This document shows positions 20,973-32,105 of a stretch of 64,000 nt of DNA, one piece after another. A program made the translations under genes and the position numbers. The first letter of the stretch is position 1. Each line of letters starts with the position of its first letter. Origin of the DNA: Chelydra serpentina (taxonomy: Eukaryota; Chordata; Testudines; Chelydridae); contig JBAIAC010000006.1 of the NCBI GenBank assembly GCA_037349315.1, positions 16,527,501-16,591,500 on the forward strand, given 5' to 3'. The notes beneath the pieces were generated by a model. The model worked only from the letters and a program-made list of their open reading frames with translations, did no database searches and was not told where the DNA came from.

Positions 20973-21564
20973 TATGATGAATAGAAAAGTTATTTTTTTC
21001 TTTTAAACTGCTGTCCCACTAAGGCCATGTAGCTAAGTTGTCTTTCCAGTACAGACCCTCTTAATGTAAGTTTAGCTGCACGCGCACAGTATTTTGTATT
21101 CTGTTCATATGCTGTGTGCTGCTGCTGTTCAGTGCTCTGCTTTAATGCGGCTGCGGAAAGGGGCAGAGCTATGCTTGCTGTAAGAAGCTAGCTTTGCATC
21201 TGATCATTTTGGGGCATATAAACTCTCACTCTTAAGGGCAGGCTGTGAAACCTTTACCCCTGTCAGTGAGCACTTACACACGCGTCTTCAAATGGACTTC
21301 TTATGGGAGTGAGTTCTCACCAATGTGACTAAGGATGGCACAATATGGCCCATAATGTTACTCCAGCATAGGGGCTTTGGGATTTTCCAGTAGGGCTGTA
21401 TTGTTCCTGCACACTGGACCTCTCATTAGGCGCTGACACAGAGCAAGGCAGCTTCTGGGGATATTATGCTTCTCCGAACCATAATGCCTTGAGCAGCAGA
21501 GGGTGAGTATGACACTGGTATCACACTTGGGCTAGTGCAGAGTGCTCCCCTGCATGGAGACAGC
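20973..21564. other. Unannotated DNA
   Basis: No gene or recognised repeat is seen between the possible LTR and the hAT-like foldback element. Confidence 0.35.
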
Positions 21565-21871
21565 CAGGGCCGGTGCAAGGAAGTTTCGCGCCCTAGGTGA
21601 AACTTCCTTGCACCAGCCCTGCGCTCCCCACAGCTAATGCCACCCCCCCTAGCTATCCCTCCCGCCTGCGGGAGCTCAGCCCCCGCCCGTGGGCTGCGGG
21701 AGCTGAGCGTGGAGCTGGGAGGCAGGGGGGCGGCTTGCCGCGGCTGCCTCCCAGCTCCCCGCTCAGCGGCTGAGCGGGGAGCCGGGAGGCAGGAGGCAGC
21801 CGCCGGCCGCCCCCCATATCCTGGTGCCCTAGGCGACCACCTAAGATCGCCTAGTGATAGCGCCGGCGCTG
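21565..21871. mobile_element. 307-bp GC-rich foldback hAT MITE with 8-bp target duplication
   Basis: GAGACAGC repeats exactly at 21557-21564 and 21872-21879. The left end is a near-perfect palindrome at 21565-21621 (CAGGGCCGGTGCAAGGAAGT and its reverse complement). The right end is GCGCCGGCGCTG, a decayed terminus. The interior is GC-rich with inverted CAGCTCC/GGAGCTG words. It is the intact reference copy for the expanded element at 16934-17642. Confidence 0.85.
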
Positions 21872-22239
21872 GAGACAGCCCCACCAGCCACCACAGGCGG
21901 AGTGGGTCTCTGGCCTCTCAGGTAGTCTTGCACAAGTAGGAGTCCTCAAGCTTGATGGAGCACAAAGGTGATCACAATGATTGGTCCCTTCCCAGGTACG
22001 CAAGAATGGTGAGGCTCCCCCACCTGGCGCACCCACCCAAGGGCCACTCCCAGGTATGTATCACCGACTGTATTGCACAGAAGCAGAATGATAACATTGA
22101 CTAGATCAGTTTCCTTCTGCTATGCAAGGAAAAGCCTGCCTTTCCCCCTGTCATATCAGGAGTCTTGAGCTAAATAACTAAGAGCAATATTTGGCCACCT
22201 TAACTCATCCTGGCTAGCACCTGACTCCTTGAGTTGCCT

Positions 22240-22423
22240 CATAGAATCATAGAATATCAGGGTTGGAAGGGACCTTAGAAGGTCATCTAGTCCAACCCCC
22301 TGCTTAAAGCAGGACCAATCCCCAATTTTTGCCCCAGATCACCAAATGGCCCCCTCAAGGATTGAACTTACAACCCTGGGTTTAGTAAGCCAATGCTCAA
22401 ACCACTGAGCTATCCCTCCCCCT
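22240..22423 (-). mobile_element. tRNA-headed SINE with CR1-type tail, antisense
   Basis: Read on the minus strand, the head is GAGGGGGAGGGATAGCTCAG with A box TAGCTCAGTGG and a B box resembling GTAAGTTCAATCC, then the shared CR1 tail. The tail octamer is at the plus-strand start (CATAGAATCATAGAATATCA). It is close in sequence to the copy at 48818-48994. Confidence 0.9.
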
Positions 22424-24570
22424 CAATTATTAAATTTCACTGAGTAAAGGTATCACAATGTGACCCTTAGTCTGTACAGTCAAAACAAAAAGAGCACCAA
22501 TAACAACAGCAACTCCCCAGAACCAAGATTAAAGTGTGAAGCTTTTTACAGCTTTTTGAGGTTGGCCTTGTGAGATCTCTAGTCAGAATCCTGTCAAAAT
22601 GCATTCTCCAGGCTCTGCGTGTTTCTGTTTCAGAGCAGTGTCTGTATACCTCCAATTTAGGTGGTTACGGACAGCTGAGAAAATTTAGTACTGTTTCAGC
22701 TTCACTGCCCAGATTGTTTTACTAGCGGCCGAACAGTTTAAAAAAGTTTTACCTCTAGTTCCAGGTACTGTTGAGGCAGCAAAGTCTCTGCAAGCCCCTA
22801 CAAATCAGCAGGGAAAGCTGCTGAAGCAAAAAACAAAAAACAAACAAAAATATCACCCCCCCTCCAAAGCCCCCCCAACAACAGTAAAAAAGAGAGATAC
22901 CAAGTGAGCATTTTTATCTCCATTAAATATCCCTATGTTCCTATTATGGTGCAGGCTGCTTTGTGTTTTTGCAGTGGTAAATGGCTTTAGCAGACACAGG
23001 AATTAATTTAGACCAGTGTCAAGATGAGTCATGAACCATTCATTGTAAATAAAGGCATGGGGATACCTGGGATTCTGCATGTAATTTCTTTTGTGAGAGG
23101 TTTTTAATACAAATGAAATAGCTGGGTTTTAGGTTATGACTGTATATAGGGCAATAAACTCAGCCCCCTTGCTGGTGGACGAGTGTCCAGATGGCAAAAC
23201 CCAGCATCAGTGGCACTAATTCATGCAAAACCCAGCATTAGTGGCACTTTTTTCAGCCTCCGTATAGATGCCACAGATTAAAAAAGCGAAAGAACTGAAC
23301 TACGTCTTTTAGTTCAATAGATTGCTCTTGCAGCCTGAAGTTCAGGCACATTGGAGAGATGGTGTAGAGGATACTCCACAGGTGTTGCATCTCCAGTAAT
23401 CAGTCTGTGGAGAATTAGAAGCCTTTGGTTTCCAGGTTTTTCAGTCTAGCATCCTTCGTGAAACTAAAATTCACTTGGCTGAGCTCCTGGCCAGGTTTTA
23501 CAGAAAAGTCAAAGCAAAGACTGAGTTTTGATCTGATGCACCGTGATCTTTCCTAAGATACTTGACACTGCAGCATCATAGGGTAGGATGAAGATTTAGA
23601 TGTTGACTTTTCTGTGAAATTCATTTTTTCAGGAGTGCAAGGGCCTACCAGATGAAGATGGCACTCATTGCACCCTACCACAGACTAGGGCTCAGGATCC
23701 TTGCACCTGATGAAGCTGCATTTACACTGATGAGCTGGCCCTTGGTCTTAAAAAGTGTGCCTCTTAAAGAAACCCTGAGTGGTGGTGGAGACCCTCATGC
23801 GGCACCCTCATACATTGAGCCCCAGTGCAGAAAGCAGCGTTCTGAATATATTTATGAAAAATCAATGATGAGGAAGAGGGAACACACCCTGGAAAGAACT
23901 TAGACTGGGGAAAAGGTGGCCTTTTTCTCTGTGTTTTTTTCTGTTTGTTTACACAGTGCCTAGTACAATGGGGTCCTGGGTGGGCTCCTAGATGCTACTG
24001 CATAAGAAATAAGAAATGATAACTACAAAAGAGGCAATGTTTTTATTAATATAGAGCTAACTTCTACAGTATCTATTGAGATAAAACTCTAATTCTTCCA
24101 GTGGGAGTTTTGCCTGGGGAGGACTGCATCATTTGGCTGCTATGTTTTAAAAAAACAAACAAACACATATTCTTTCAGACCCTTATGATTCCTTCTCTCT
24201 AGGTTTACTCACATTTACAGCCACATAAACACTGAGTACAAGTGGCTGCAACTCCCTCGACTTCAATAGAATTGATCTTAATTACAATAGGTGTGAATTA
24301 TTTATTTGTGTTATGGTAGAACCCAGAAGGCCTAAATGCATAACAAGAAACAGTCCTGGCTGAGATCTGTTTACAAGCTAAACTGAAACAAGGCAAAAGA
24401 AAGCAATATAACAAGAGGGAGAAAGCATAAACCTAACAGTGACAAGATCACACGGTAACACAATCTAGCTAGTGTACACCTGGATGGTTCCATAACTTTT
24501 GAAAGTTAAAAAAAATACATTAATGAATTATATTTATTTGACAGTATTTTGGGTAAGGATGAGGCTATAG
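22424..24570. other. Unannotated DNA with an old LINE tail
   Basis: No gene is recognised. At about 23945-24020 the words ACACAGTGCCTAGTACAATGG and GGCTCCTAGATGCTACTG fit the end of an L3/CORE-type repeat. The 83-codon ORF at 23652 has no known motif. Confidence 0.45.
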
Positions 24571-25520
24571 GTTCATCAACGATGAGGTTCATCAACGACC
24601 TGGAGGATGGTGTGGACTGCACCCTTAGCAAGTTTGCAGATGACACTAAACTGGGAGGAGTGGTTGATACGCTGGAGGGTAGGGATAGGATACAGAGGGA
24701 CCTAGACAAATTAGAGGATTGGGCCAAAAGAAATCTGATGAGGTTCAACAAGGACAAGTGCAGAGTCCTGCACTTAGGACGGAAGAATCCCATGCACTGC
24801 TACAGACTAGGGACCGAATGGCTAGGCAGCAGTTCTGCAGAAAAGGACCTAGGGGTTACAGTGGACGAAAAGCTGAATATGAGTCAACAGTGTGCCCTTG
24901 TTGCCAAGAAGGCTAACGGCATTTTGGGCTGTATAAGTAGGGGCATTTCCAGCAGATCGAGGGACGTGATTATTCCCCTCTATTCGGCACTGGTGAGGCC
25001 TCATTTGGAGTACTGTGTCCAGTTTTGGGCCCCACACTACAAAAAGGATGTGGATAAATTGGAAAGAGTCCAACGGAGGGCAACAAAAATGATTAGGGGG
25101 CTGGAGCACATGACTTATGAGGAGAGGCTGAGGGAACTGAGATTGTTTAGCCTGCAGAAGAGAAGAGTGAGGGGGGATTTGATAGCTGCTTTCAACTACC
25201 TAAAAGGGGGTTCCAAAGAGGATGGATCTAGACTGTTCTCAGTGGTAGAAGATGACAGAACAAGGAGTAATGGTCTCAAGTTGCAGAGGGGGAGGTTTAG
25301 GTTGGATATTAGGAAAAACTTTTTCACTAGTAGGGTGGTGAAGCACTGGAATGGGTTACCTAGGGAGGTGGTGGAATCTCCTTCCTTAGAGGTTTTTAAG
25401 GTCAGGCTTGACAAAGCCCTGGCTGGGATGATCTAGTTGGGGTTGGTCCTGCTTTGAGCAGGGGGTTGGACTAGATGACCTCCTGAGGTCCCTTCCAACC
25501 CTGAGATTCTATGATTCTAT
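24571..25520 (+). mobile_element. Young CR1 LINE 3' end with RT catalytic box
   Basis: An open frame from about 24580 to 25436 encodes some 285 residues of the CR1 reverse transcriptase C-terminal half. It includes FADDTKLGG (the YxDD-type metal-binding box with F in first place), the thumb region and the terminus LDKALAGMI. The first catalytic Asp and the endonuclease domain are absent because the copy is 5'-truncated. A 16-bp duplication (ATGAGGTTCATCAACG type) marks the 5' junction near 24570-24597. The 3' UTR ends in a short ATTCTATG tail at 25505-25520. It is nearly identical to the copy at 7095. Confidence 0.92.
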
Positions 25521-26524
25521 ATTCCTGAAGGTGGAGAAAGGGATTTTTAAATTGCTTAGATTTATTGGCTGAAAGACTTAATTTGTCACCCGCATATGGT
25601 TATTGAATTCTATTGTCTGTTTTCGTTAGATACCTGAACATGAATATTTAATGCCGCTGGCTGGCTCAGTTAATGTGTTACCTATATATGCATATTTAAG
25701 GCTGCTGGGTGGTGATATGTTCTGACTTGGAGAAATGTACCCATCCTACATGCCTGTGGGACTGAAGCAGTATGTTTACAATAACCTGTACCTGGAGCAA
25801 GGGGGCGACCCCAGCAAAGAGCCCCCAGAGGTGAAGAACTATGAAATCTGAAAGATGAATTGAAAGGTAGCTCCTCTCCTGGGACATTTACACTGGGTGT
25901 CCTCCAGAATGTTCACTGCAGGATGCACTAACCCCTTGTTCTCTTAGACATTTACTCTTAATGAAATATATTGTGAAAACTCTTTTTTTAAAAAAAGATC
26001 ATTATGTTAAGTTTAATTAATTGTTTGGACGCCTAGAGCTTTTTGCCTGGGAAGTTCTTATTGTTTAAATCTAAATACAATAATACTGTCAGCTCTTTCT
26101 GATTGCCACTCAAACTAATCATCAAGATTTCTGGTAGGCATCACAGAAGGAATGAGTCTTGAAGCGGGATTTGGAGAAGAGGGTAGTGGCTGTATGTGGC
26201 CGCATGGAAGTGTAAGCAGGGTCTGAATGAGCTCTCCCCTGACATCTAGTGATGAGCTGGGGGAAAACACTTCAGGGGCAGACCCCGTGGCATAGGAATG
26301 CCTAGTCTGCCTAGGTGCTCAGCAGATGGAGTTGCTTTGCAAAATGATCAATTTCTGGCTGGTTTTGGTTGCAAATCACTCTAGTGTTTGCATGCAGGGG
26401 TAATGAAATGTTAGCATTGTTGTAAGAATAACAGACTGCAGAACTATGCTTAGCATGCCCTGATTGAGGGAGTCACCTTAAACTGAACCTCACTTGCTAA
26501 GCCGGGGTAGGGATGCCAAATCCC
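25521..26524. other. Unannotated DNA
   Basis: No gene is recognised between the two CR1 copies. Confidence 0.4.
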
Positions 26525-27718
26525 AGGGATATCCTACAGGAAGATCTGGATGACCTTGTAAACTGGAGTAATAGTAATAGGATGAAATTTAATAGTGAGA
26601 AGTGTAAAGTTATGCATTTAGGGATTAATAACAAGAATTTTAGTTATAAGCTGGGGACGCATCAGTTGGACGTAACGGAAGAGGAGAAGGACCTCGGAGT
26701 CCTGGTTGATCACAGGATGACTATGAGTCGCCAATGTGATGTGGCCGTGAAAAAAGCTAATGCGGTCTTGGGATGCATCAGGCGAGGTATTTCTAGTAGA
26801 GATAAGGAGGTGTTAGTACCGTTATACAAGGCATTGGTGAGACCTCATTTGGGATACTGTCTGCAGTTCTGGTCTCCCATGTTTAAGAAGGATGAATTCA
26901 AACTGGAACAGGTACAAAGAAGGGCCACTAGGATGATCCAAAGAATGGAAAACCTGTCGTATGAAAGGAGACTCAAGGAGCTTGGTTTGTTTACCTTAAC
27001 CAAAAGAAGGCTGAGGGGAGATATGATTGCTCTCTTTAAATATACCAGAGGGATAAATACCAGGGAGGGAGAGGAATTATTTCAGCTCAGTTCCAATGTG
27101 GACACAAGAACAAATGGATATAAACTGGCCATCAGGAAGTTTAGACTTGAAATTAGACGAAGGTTTCTAACCATCAGAGGAGTGAAGTTCTGGAACAGCC
27201 TTCCAAGGGAAGCAGTGGGGGAAAAAGACCTAACTGGCTTCAAGATTAAGCTAGATAAATTTATGGAGGGGATGGTTTGATGGGATAACATGATCTTAGT
27301 CAAAGGTCAATTAATTGCCATCAGTGGTAAATAGGACCAATGGTCAATGATGGGATGTTAGAAGTTACTACAGAGAACTTTTTCCTGGGTGTCTGGCTGG
27401 TGAGTCTTGCCCACATGCTCGGGGTTCAGCTGATTGCCATATTTGGGGTCGGGAAAGAATTTTCCTCCAGGGTAGATTGGCAGAGGCCCTGGAGGTTTTT
27501 TGCCTTCCTCTGCAGCATGGGGCACGGGTCACTTACCGGAGGATTCTCTGCATCTTGAAGTCTTTAAACCATGATTTGAGGACTTCAATAGCTGAGACAT
27601 AGGTGAGAGGATTATTCCAGGAGTGGGTGGGTGAGATTCTGTGGCCTGCATTGTGCAGGAGGTCAGACTAGATGATCATAATGGTCCCTTCTGACCTTAA
27701 AGTCTATGAGTCTATGAG
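26525..27718 (+). mobile_element. CR1 LINE 3' end of a second lineage
   Basis: An open frame to 27280 encodes about 250 residues homologous to the CR1 protein C-terminus (VPLYKALVRPHLGYCLQFWS, then LDKFMEGMV) but clearly different from the copies at 7.1 and 24.8 kb. A long 3' UTR of about 435 bp follows. The end is (AGTCTATG)n-like, not (ATTCTATG)n. The RT catalytic box lies upstream of the truncation. No intact full-length element is present. Confidence 0.88.
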
Positions 27719-30296
27719 TAAAATGAGAGTCGGTGGGGATAGGCGTTGCTAACTGGCGGTGTGGACTCTGCCCAAAGAGTCCTAGACACTATTTGAGGTG
27801 CTCCTCTCCAGCATTTAATGACAGCGCTAATTAGACTCCATTGAAATTCCTTGTTTCCAGTTGAGGATACCTAGAGCTGACATCACTGTTGAGCAAGTCT
27901 AGGAGCTACCTTAGACTCTGTGTGGGGACAGTGAAAGACAACACAGAGACTGCAGTGGCTGTGAGATTCCCCGTTACTTGCTGACATTACTGACAGCTGG
28001 GTTAAGTGTGGAACCTCAGAATGTGATGTCACGGGAGCATCAAGCAGAGGCAGCCGGTGGCAGCAGAAAGACAATGGCCAGCGGCAGCAGTGGCAAGTGA
28101 CCGCAGCGGAGAGTGGCAGCAGAGAAACAGCAGCAGCTGTGAGCCAGTTGCAGAGGCAGCAGCAGAGATATTGCTTGATGCCCCGCCCCCCATCCCGGAT
28201 TGGGAGGTGAATGCACTTCTGAACTCTGGGCCTTCACTAACGAAGGACCATCATCTGTGATTGGGGTGCAGCAGCGGGAGAAGGGAGTGATGTGTTAAGG
28301 GCCATTAGTTTGTTGGACATTCACACTGTAAAGTGAGAAACTGAGGCAGAGGACACTGCCTCCTGCATTTTGGGGTGAGTGTTTGCCTATGATATGCTTT
28401 TGAATCATGGTTGTGGTGTTTTCCCTTTTAATACAAGTTTTATTTTGTTGTACACAAACTCAGTGCTTGCGAGAGGAGAAGTACTGCCTGTTAGAGGCTC
28501 CCAGGGGTGATGGTAAGGTTTTCCAAATTACTGAGTGGGGGCTTGAGCCAGTTCTGTTTTGTGTTGCTAAGAGGAACCCTTAGATATTGAACCTGGCCCT
28601 TGCTGCTGACTCCACGGTGGAAGGATTACAGTAGAAATCACAGACATGTTGCAGAAGGCATGATCTATAGAATCACACTAGTTCTTAAATTGATGTGTTT
28701 AAACAAACCAACTGCAAACTATTGGTACAAGACAAGCAGAGTTCCACTTAGTTTGAGTTTTAGCTTTGTCTTCTTTGTCTACCAGTGAATATTGCCTGAC
28801 TGGAACTCTGTGCAGCGCCCAGAGACATCAAGTGGCTGGATAATGTACTGCAAGTAAACCTATTCTACTAGGAGATGTCCATAATGAGTGCAATATTTCA
28901 GGCTGTTTGTCATACTGTGTGTGCCATGCGTCTTGAAAATTCTGAAAGATATCTATATATATATTCAGTAGTCCTCTGAGGAGCGCCTTTAGTTTTCAAT
29001 TAAAAATGCTTGTGTTGATGTCCCTTAATGATGCACAGATAATTTTCCAAATGTGAACCAACAGTAGCTGATTAATTGTGGCTTACCAAGATCCTACCAA
29101 CAAAAAATGCTTCTATAGAGCACTCCTTTTCTTTATATAAAGAGATGACAGGAGATCTATAAAAATGTGTAATTTTGAACGGCTTTACCCAAATAAGACT
29201 TAGAGCCATTTTATAAGAATTATGTCTATATTCAGTGTGTATAATGGATTTTTCTTATTTCAATTAAGTCTTGGTGCATTTTAAAATTTGAACAAAAAGT
29301 GTGTCCCATTATTTTTTCAGACTTAAATTCTGACTTTTGTATTTGCCATGATAAATCCACAACGTTTCAATTTCCCCCCCTGACAAACAACTAGCCTGTT
29401 GATGATCAATTTTTCAATAAAACAACCATATATGCCAACACAGAGATAAATGACGCCCCAACGATAATAGAAAACACTACTGGAGAGTAGCAAACACCCT
29501 AACAACAGAACACAGTTCATTGACATATGTCCGCCCATCCAAAGATTCACCTCTGAATGTAGGGATTATGAGTGAACAGGGGACGAAATGAGAATGGGTC
29601 TCGAAAGAAACAAAGATTTACATGGAGATAAAAAGTATCAGAAGCTGGAGGTTAAAAATGATCTTCATATATGTCTGGTAGAAAATTGTCTGAGCAATAA
29701 TCATTCATCTATGAAATGTTTAGCAGCCACTCGGCTCACTCAAAATATATAAAAATGATGAAGTCATGTAGAATGATTTTGTAAAAAGACAAAACAAAAC
29801 AGAAACATGAGTCTACTTCATAACCCCAAGTAGGGACCCTTATTACAAAACTATGTTAAGGCATTAAAAAAACACTCAGTAACAAATATGCTAAACATTT
29901 CTCTGTAATATCACGTACAGCCACAAACTGAATAGATGTAGCCTCAAGTGAAACCAGCAAGGGGAAGTGGAGTCATCAGGCATTATCTTATAGAAATACA
30001 AAACACCTGCTTAAAACCTTAATTTACAATGAGATGCATTAGTGGAATTGGAATTTCTTAGTCCACACTAAGATAAGGACTCAATTTTTTGAATTCCTTG
30101 GTAGAATCTTTACAGGTTCTTCCTTATGTCTTGCTATCTGTATTGATTCCTTTTTGTGTTGTGTATATATGTGCAATACACTGAGAGGAGCTATTGTGAG
30201 GCTCAAGGAATTATGTTTAAGTAACCCGGTGTGATTTCTTTAGCATTTGATGTCATTCTGTTATTACCACATAATCCTGTCTTCTGTTTTTCTCAG
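27719..30296. other. Unannotated DNA with a CAG-rich patch
   Basis: An imperfect GCAGCAG/GCAGTGG-rich patch occupies about 28037-28170 and creates chance Ser/Ala-rich frames on both strands. No gene is recognised. This stretch ends at the splice-acceptor-like site described next. Confidence 0.4.
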
Positions 30297-30476
30297 TGGT
30301 TCTGTTGACTTCTCCTGGTACTCAAGAAGCACTGGAAGTGGAATATTTAGACTTATTCAGAAATGTTTTCTGTGGGGAAGTGTTCAGATTGTTACAAGCT
30401 GCTTGCTTTTCAACAGCAATTCTGGCAGACTGGATTACCAATGTCAAAAAATATAGCCCCAAAGAAATACAAGCAG
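30297..30476 (+). CDS. Candidate internal coding exon of an unidentified host gene
   Basis: A strong acceptor-like site (CTTCTGTTTTTCTCAG, ending 30296) precedes 180 bases open in one frame, followed by a donor-like CAG/GTAAAG at 30476-30477. The 59 complete codons give a protein-like, partly helical sequence (for example EYLDLFRNVFCGEVFRLLQ and ILADWITNVKKYS) with no transposon signature. The exon would begin in phase 1 and end in phase 1. I do not recognise the protein, and no second strong exon lies nearby. A chance ORF is possible, but the two splice sites at exactly these positions make it the best host-gene candidate in the window. Confidence 0.42.
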
Positions 30477-30554
30477 GTAAAGTAGCAGAAGCAGTAGTAT
30501 ATGCACCTTGTTCCTTAATGCTATTATTCACTTTGGGAAAGTGATAACCTCCAG

Positions 30555-30870
30555 GCTGGTGTGATGAGCACAGAAGCATCTGGTTTCTTTGCCTCTGTTT
30601 CACATTTTGCCACAGCATTCTCCACCTGTTTATCTCTTTCGGAGTGTTGCATCAATGCTACTGATGGAGAAATCTTAGCACTAGTATAAATAGTCCAACT
30701 AGGTAATGACGACAATTTTTGTGGATTGGCATCACTAGTCATTCTCAGTTCAAAATCAAAGCCCAGTGCAAATGCTAGGAATGTTTCAGAGTTGAATTGA
30801 GGTCCATTATCAGATCTGAGGATATCAGCAACTCCATATAAGTATAGCCAAGTCAATATATCTGGAGAAG
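30555..30870 (-). pseudogene. Gypsy-type integrase fragment, antisense
   Basis: On the minus strand the frame reads GVADILRSDNGPQFNSETF. SDNGPQF (complement of about 30794-30814) is the conserved block around the second Asp of the DDE integrase core in Ty3/Gypsy elements. A later block, VENAVAKCETEAKK, matches the region after the third catalytic residue, but the sequence between is rearranged and the catalytic Glu context is lost. It is an inactive fragment of about 100 codons. A more distant Gypsy gag fragment lies at 34720-34944 on the same strand. Confidence 0.72.
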
Positions 30871-30959
30871 TAATCGACTAGAATAATGTACGTGTGTCCT
30901 TGTCAGAAGAATACATCTGTTGCTACCTGCTGTTAAGGTCTGGCAGGAAGTTTTGTAGA

Positions 30960-32105
30960 AAGTAATAGTTCTTCTTCCAGTAGTGTCCCTATGGGTGCTC
31001 CACTTCAGGTGTGTTAGCGCCCCCTGTGTCTTTGATTGGAGATTTCTCATAGTAGTATCTGTTCGGCCTGCTCATGTATGTTAGTCAGTCTCATACCTCA
31101 TGCCATTGTTATATAGTACTGTATGGGCGAACCACCTTCAGTTCCTTCTCAACCTCCTCGTCCTGAGAAGAAACTCTAGCTGTCGTCCTTTTGAGATCTC
31201 CACAGCTCTAATTTCTCTTGCTGATAGTTAGTAGTAGTGTTAGTATTAGCATTTTTCTATAGTACAGTTTTCTTTCTCTCTTTCTCTCTTTCTTTATTCT
31301 AAAAAATATTTTTCTCATGTCTACATACTATTTAGATAGATGGACATTTTTCTGTCTGGAAGGTGATGCCTGATTCTCCTGGCCTCAAATGCTGTTTGTC
31401 ATGCCAGGAGATCATCCTGGTCAGCGATGGACATTCCAGTTGTATCCTCTGCCTTGGAGTCGCATGTTGCTCAAAAATGCAATTTTTGTCTGATGTTAAA
31501 TCAAGAACCAGGAAAAATAGAGAAATAAAGCATTGCCTCCTTATGATGGAGAGTTCTCTGTCCAGCCTCCAATCCAGGCCCAGGGCCCCCCATGCACGTT
31601 TGCTGCCTCTGAGCCCCACAGATCCAGGGCACCCAAGAGGAAAACACAGGACTCCTCTCACAAGCTCTTGAAAGATTCTACCTCTAAAATGCTGAGGTTG
31701 TCAGTTCCCTCAGCTGACCCCAGAACCCGCCGTCTCTCCACTCAGATACTGACAAGGCTCACGGTTCCTTCAGTACTTAGGGCACAACTACACCACATGG
31801 CAACAAGGCAATGGGCCCAGAGAGACCCTCTGTACAGTCATCAGATGGAGGCGGCAAGAAGAGTTCTTCCTCTTCTCCCTCAGTACCGAAGAAGCCCAGC
31901 TGGGCTCCAACTGTACCTCCCTCAGAGCGCACAAAACCTTTGGCGCCATCAAAGAGTGCAGTACTGTCAATGCCTTTGCCCACAACTACTTTAGTGCACT
32001 CATCAGCCTCTCTGCCGATGCTCCTCGCAGTACAGCAAGAGGCTTACCTGTGGCTTACCTACGGGGCTTACCTGTGTCTGAGACTCCCAACTCTCCGCTC
32101 CTTGG
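30960..32105 (+). mobile_element. DIRS-like retroelement, 5' part with gag-type ORF
   Basis: The 5' part (AGTGTCCCTATGGGTGCTCC at about 30980-31000, then a pyrimidine-rich tract at 31271-31293) matches a turtle repeat I associate with DIRS-type elements. A frame from about 31363 encodes a Cys-rich motif (CCLSCQEI then CILCLGVACC) followed by SRTRKNRE. This resembles the zinc-knuckle-like start of LAP2-like gag proteins of DIRS elements. Frameshifts divide it into three overlapping frames, and the Ser/Pro-rich middle runs to 32105. There a hAT relic interrupts it, and the C-terminal part resumes at 33880. It is not the host TMPO gene. Confidence 0.5.
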
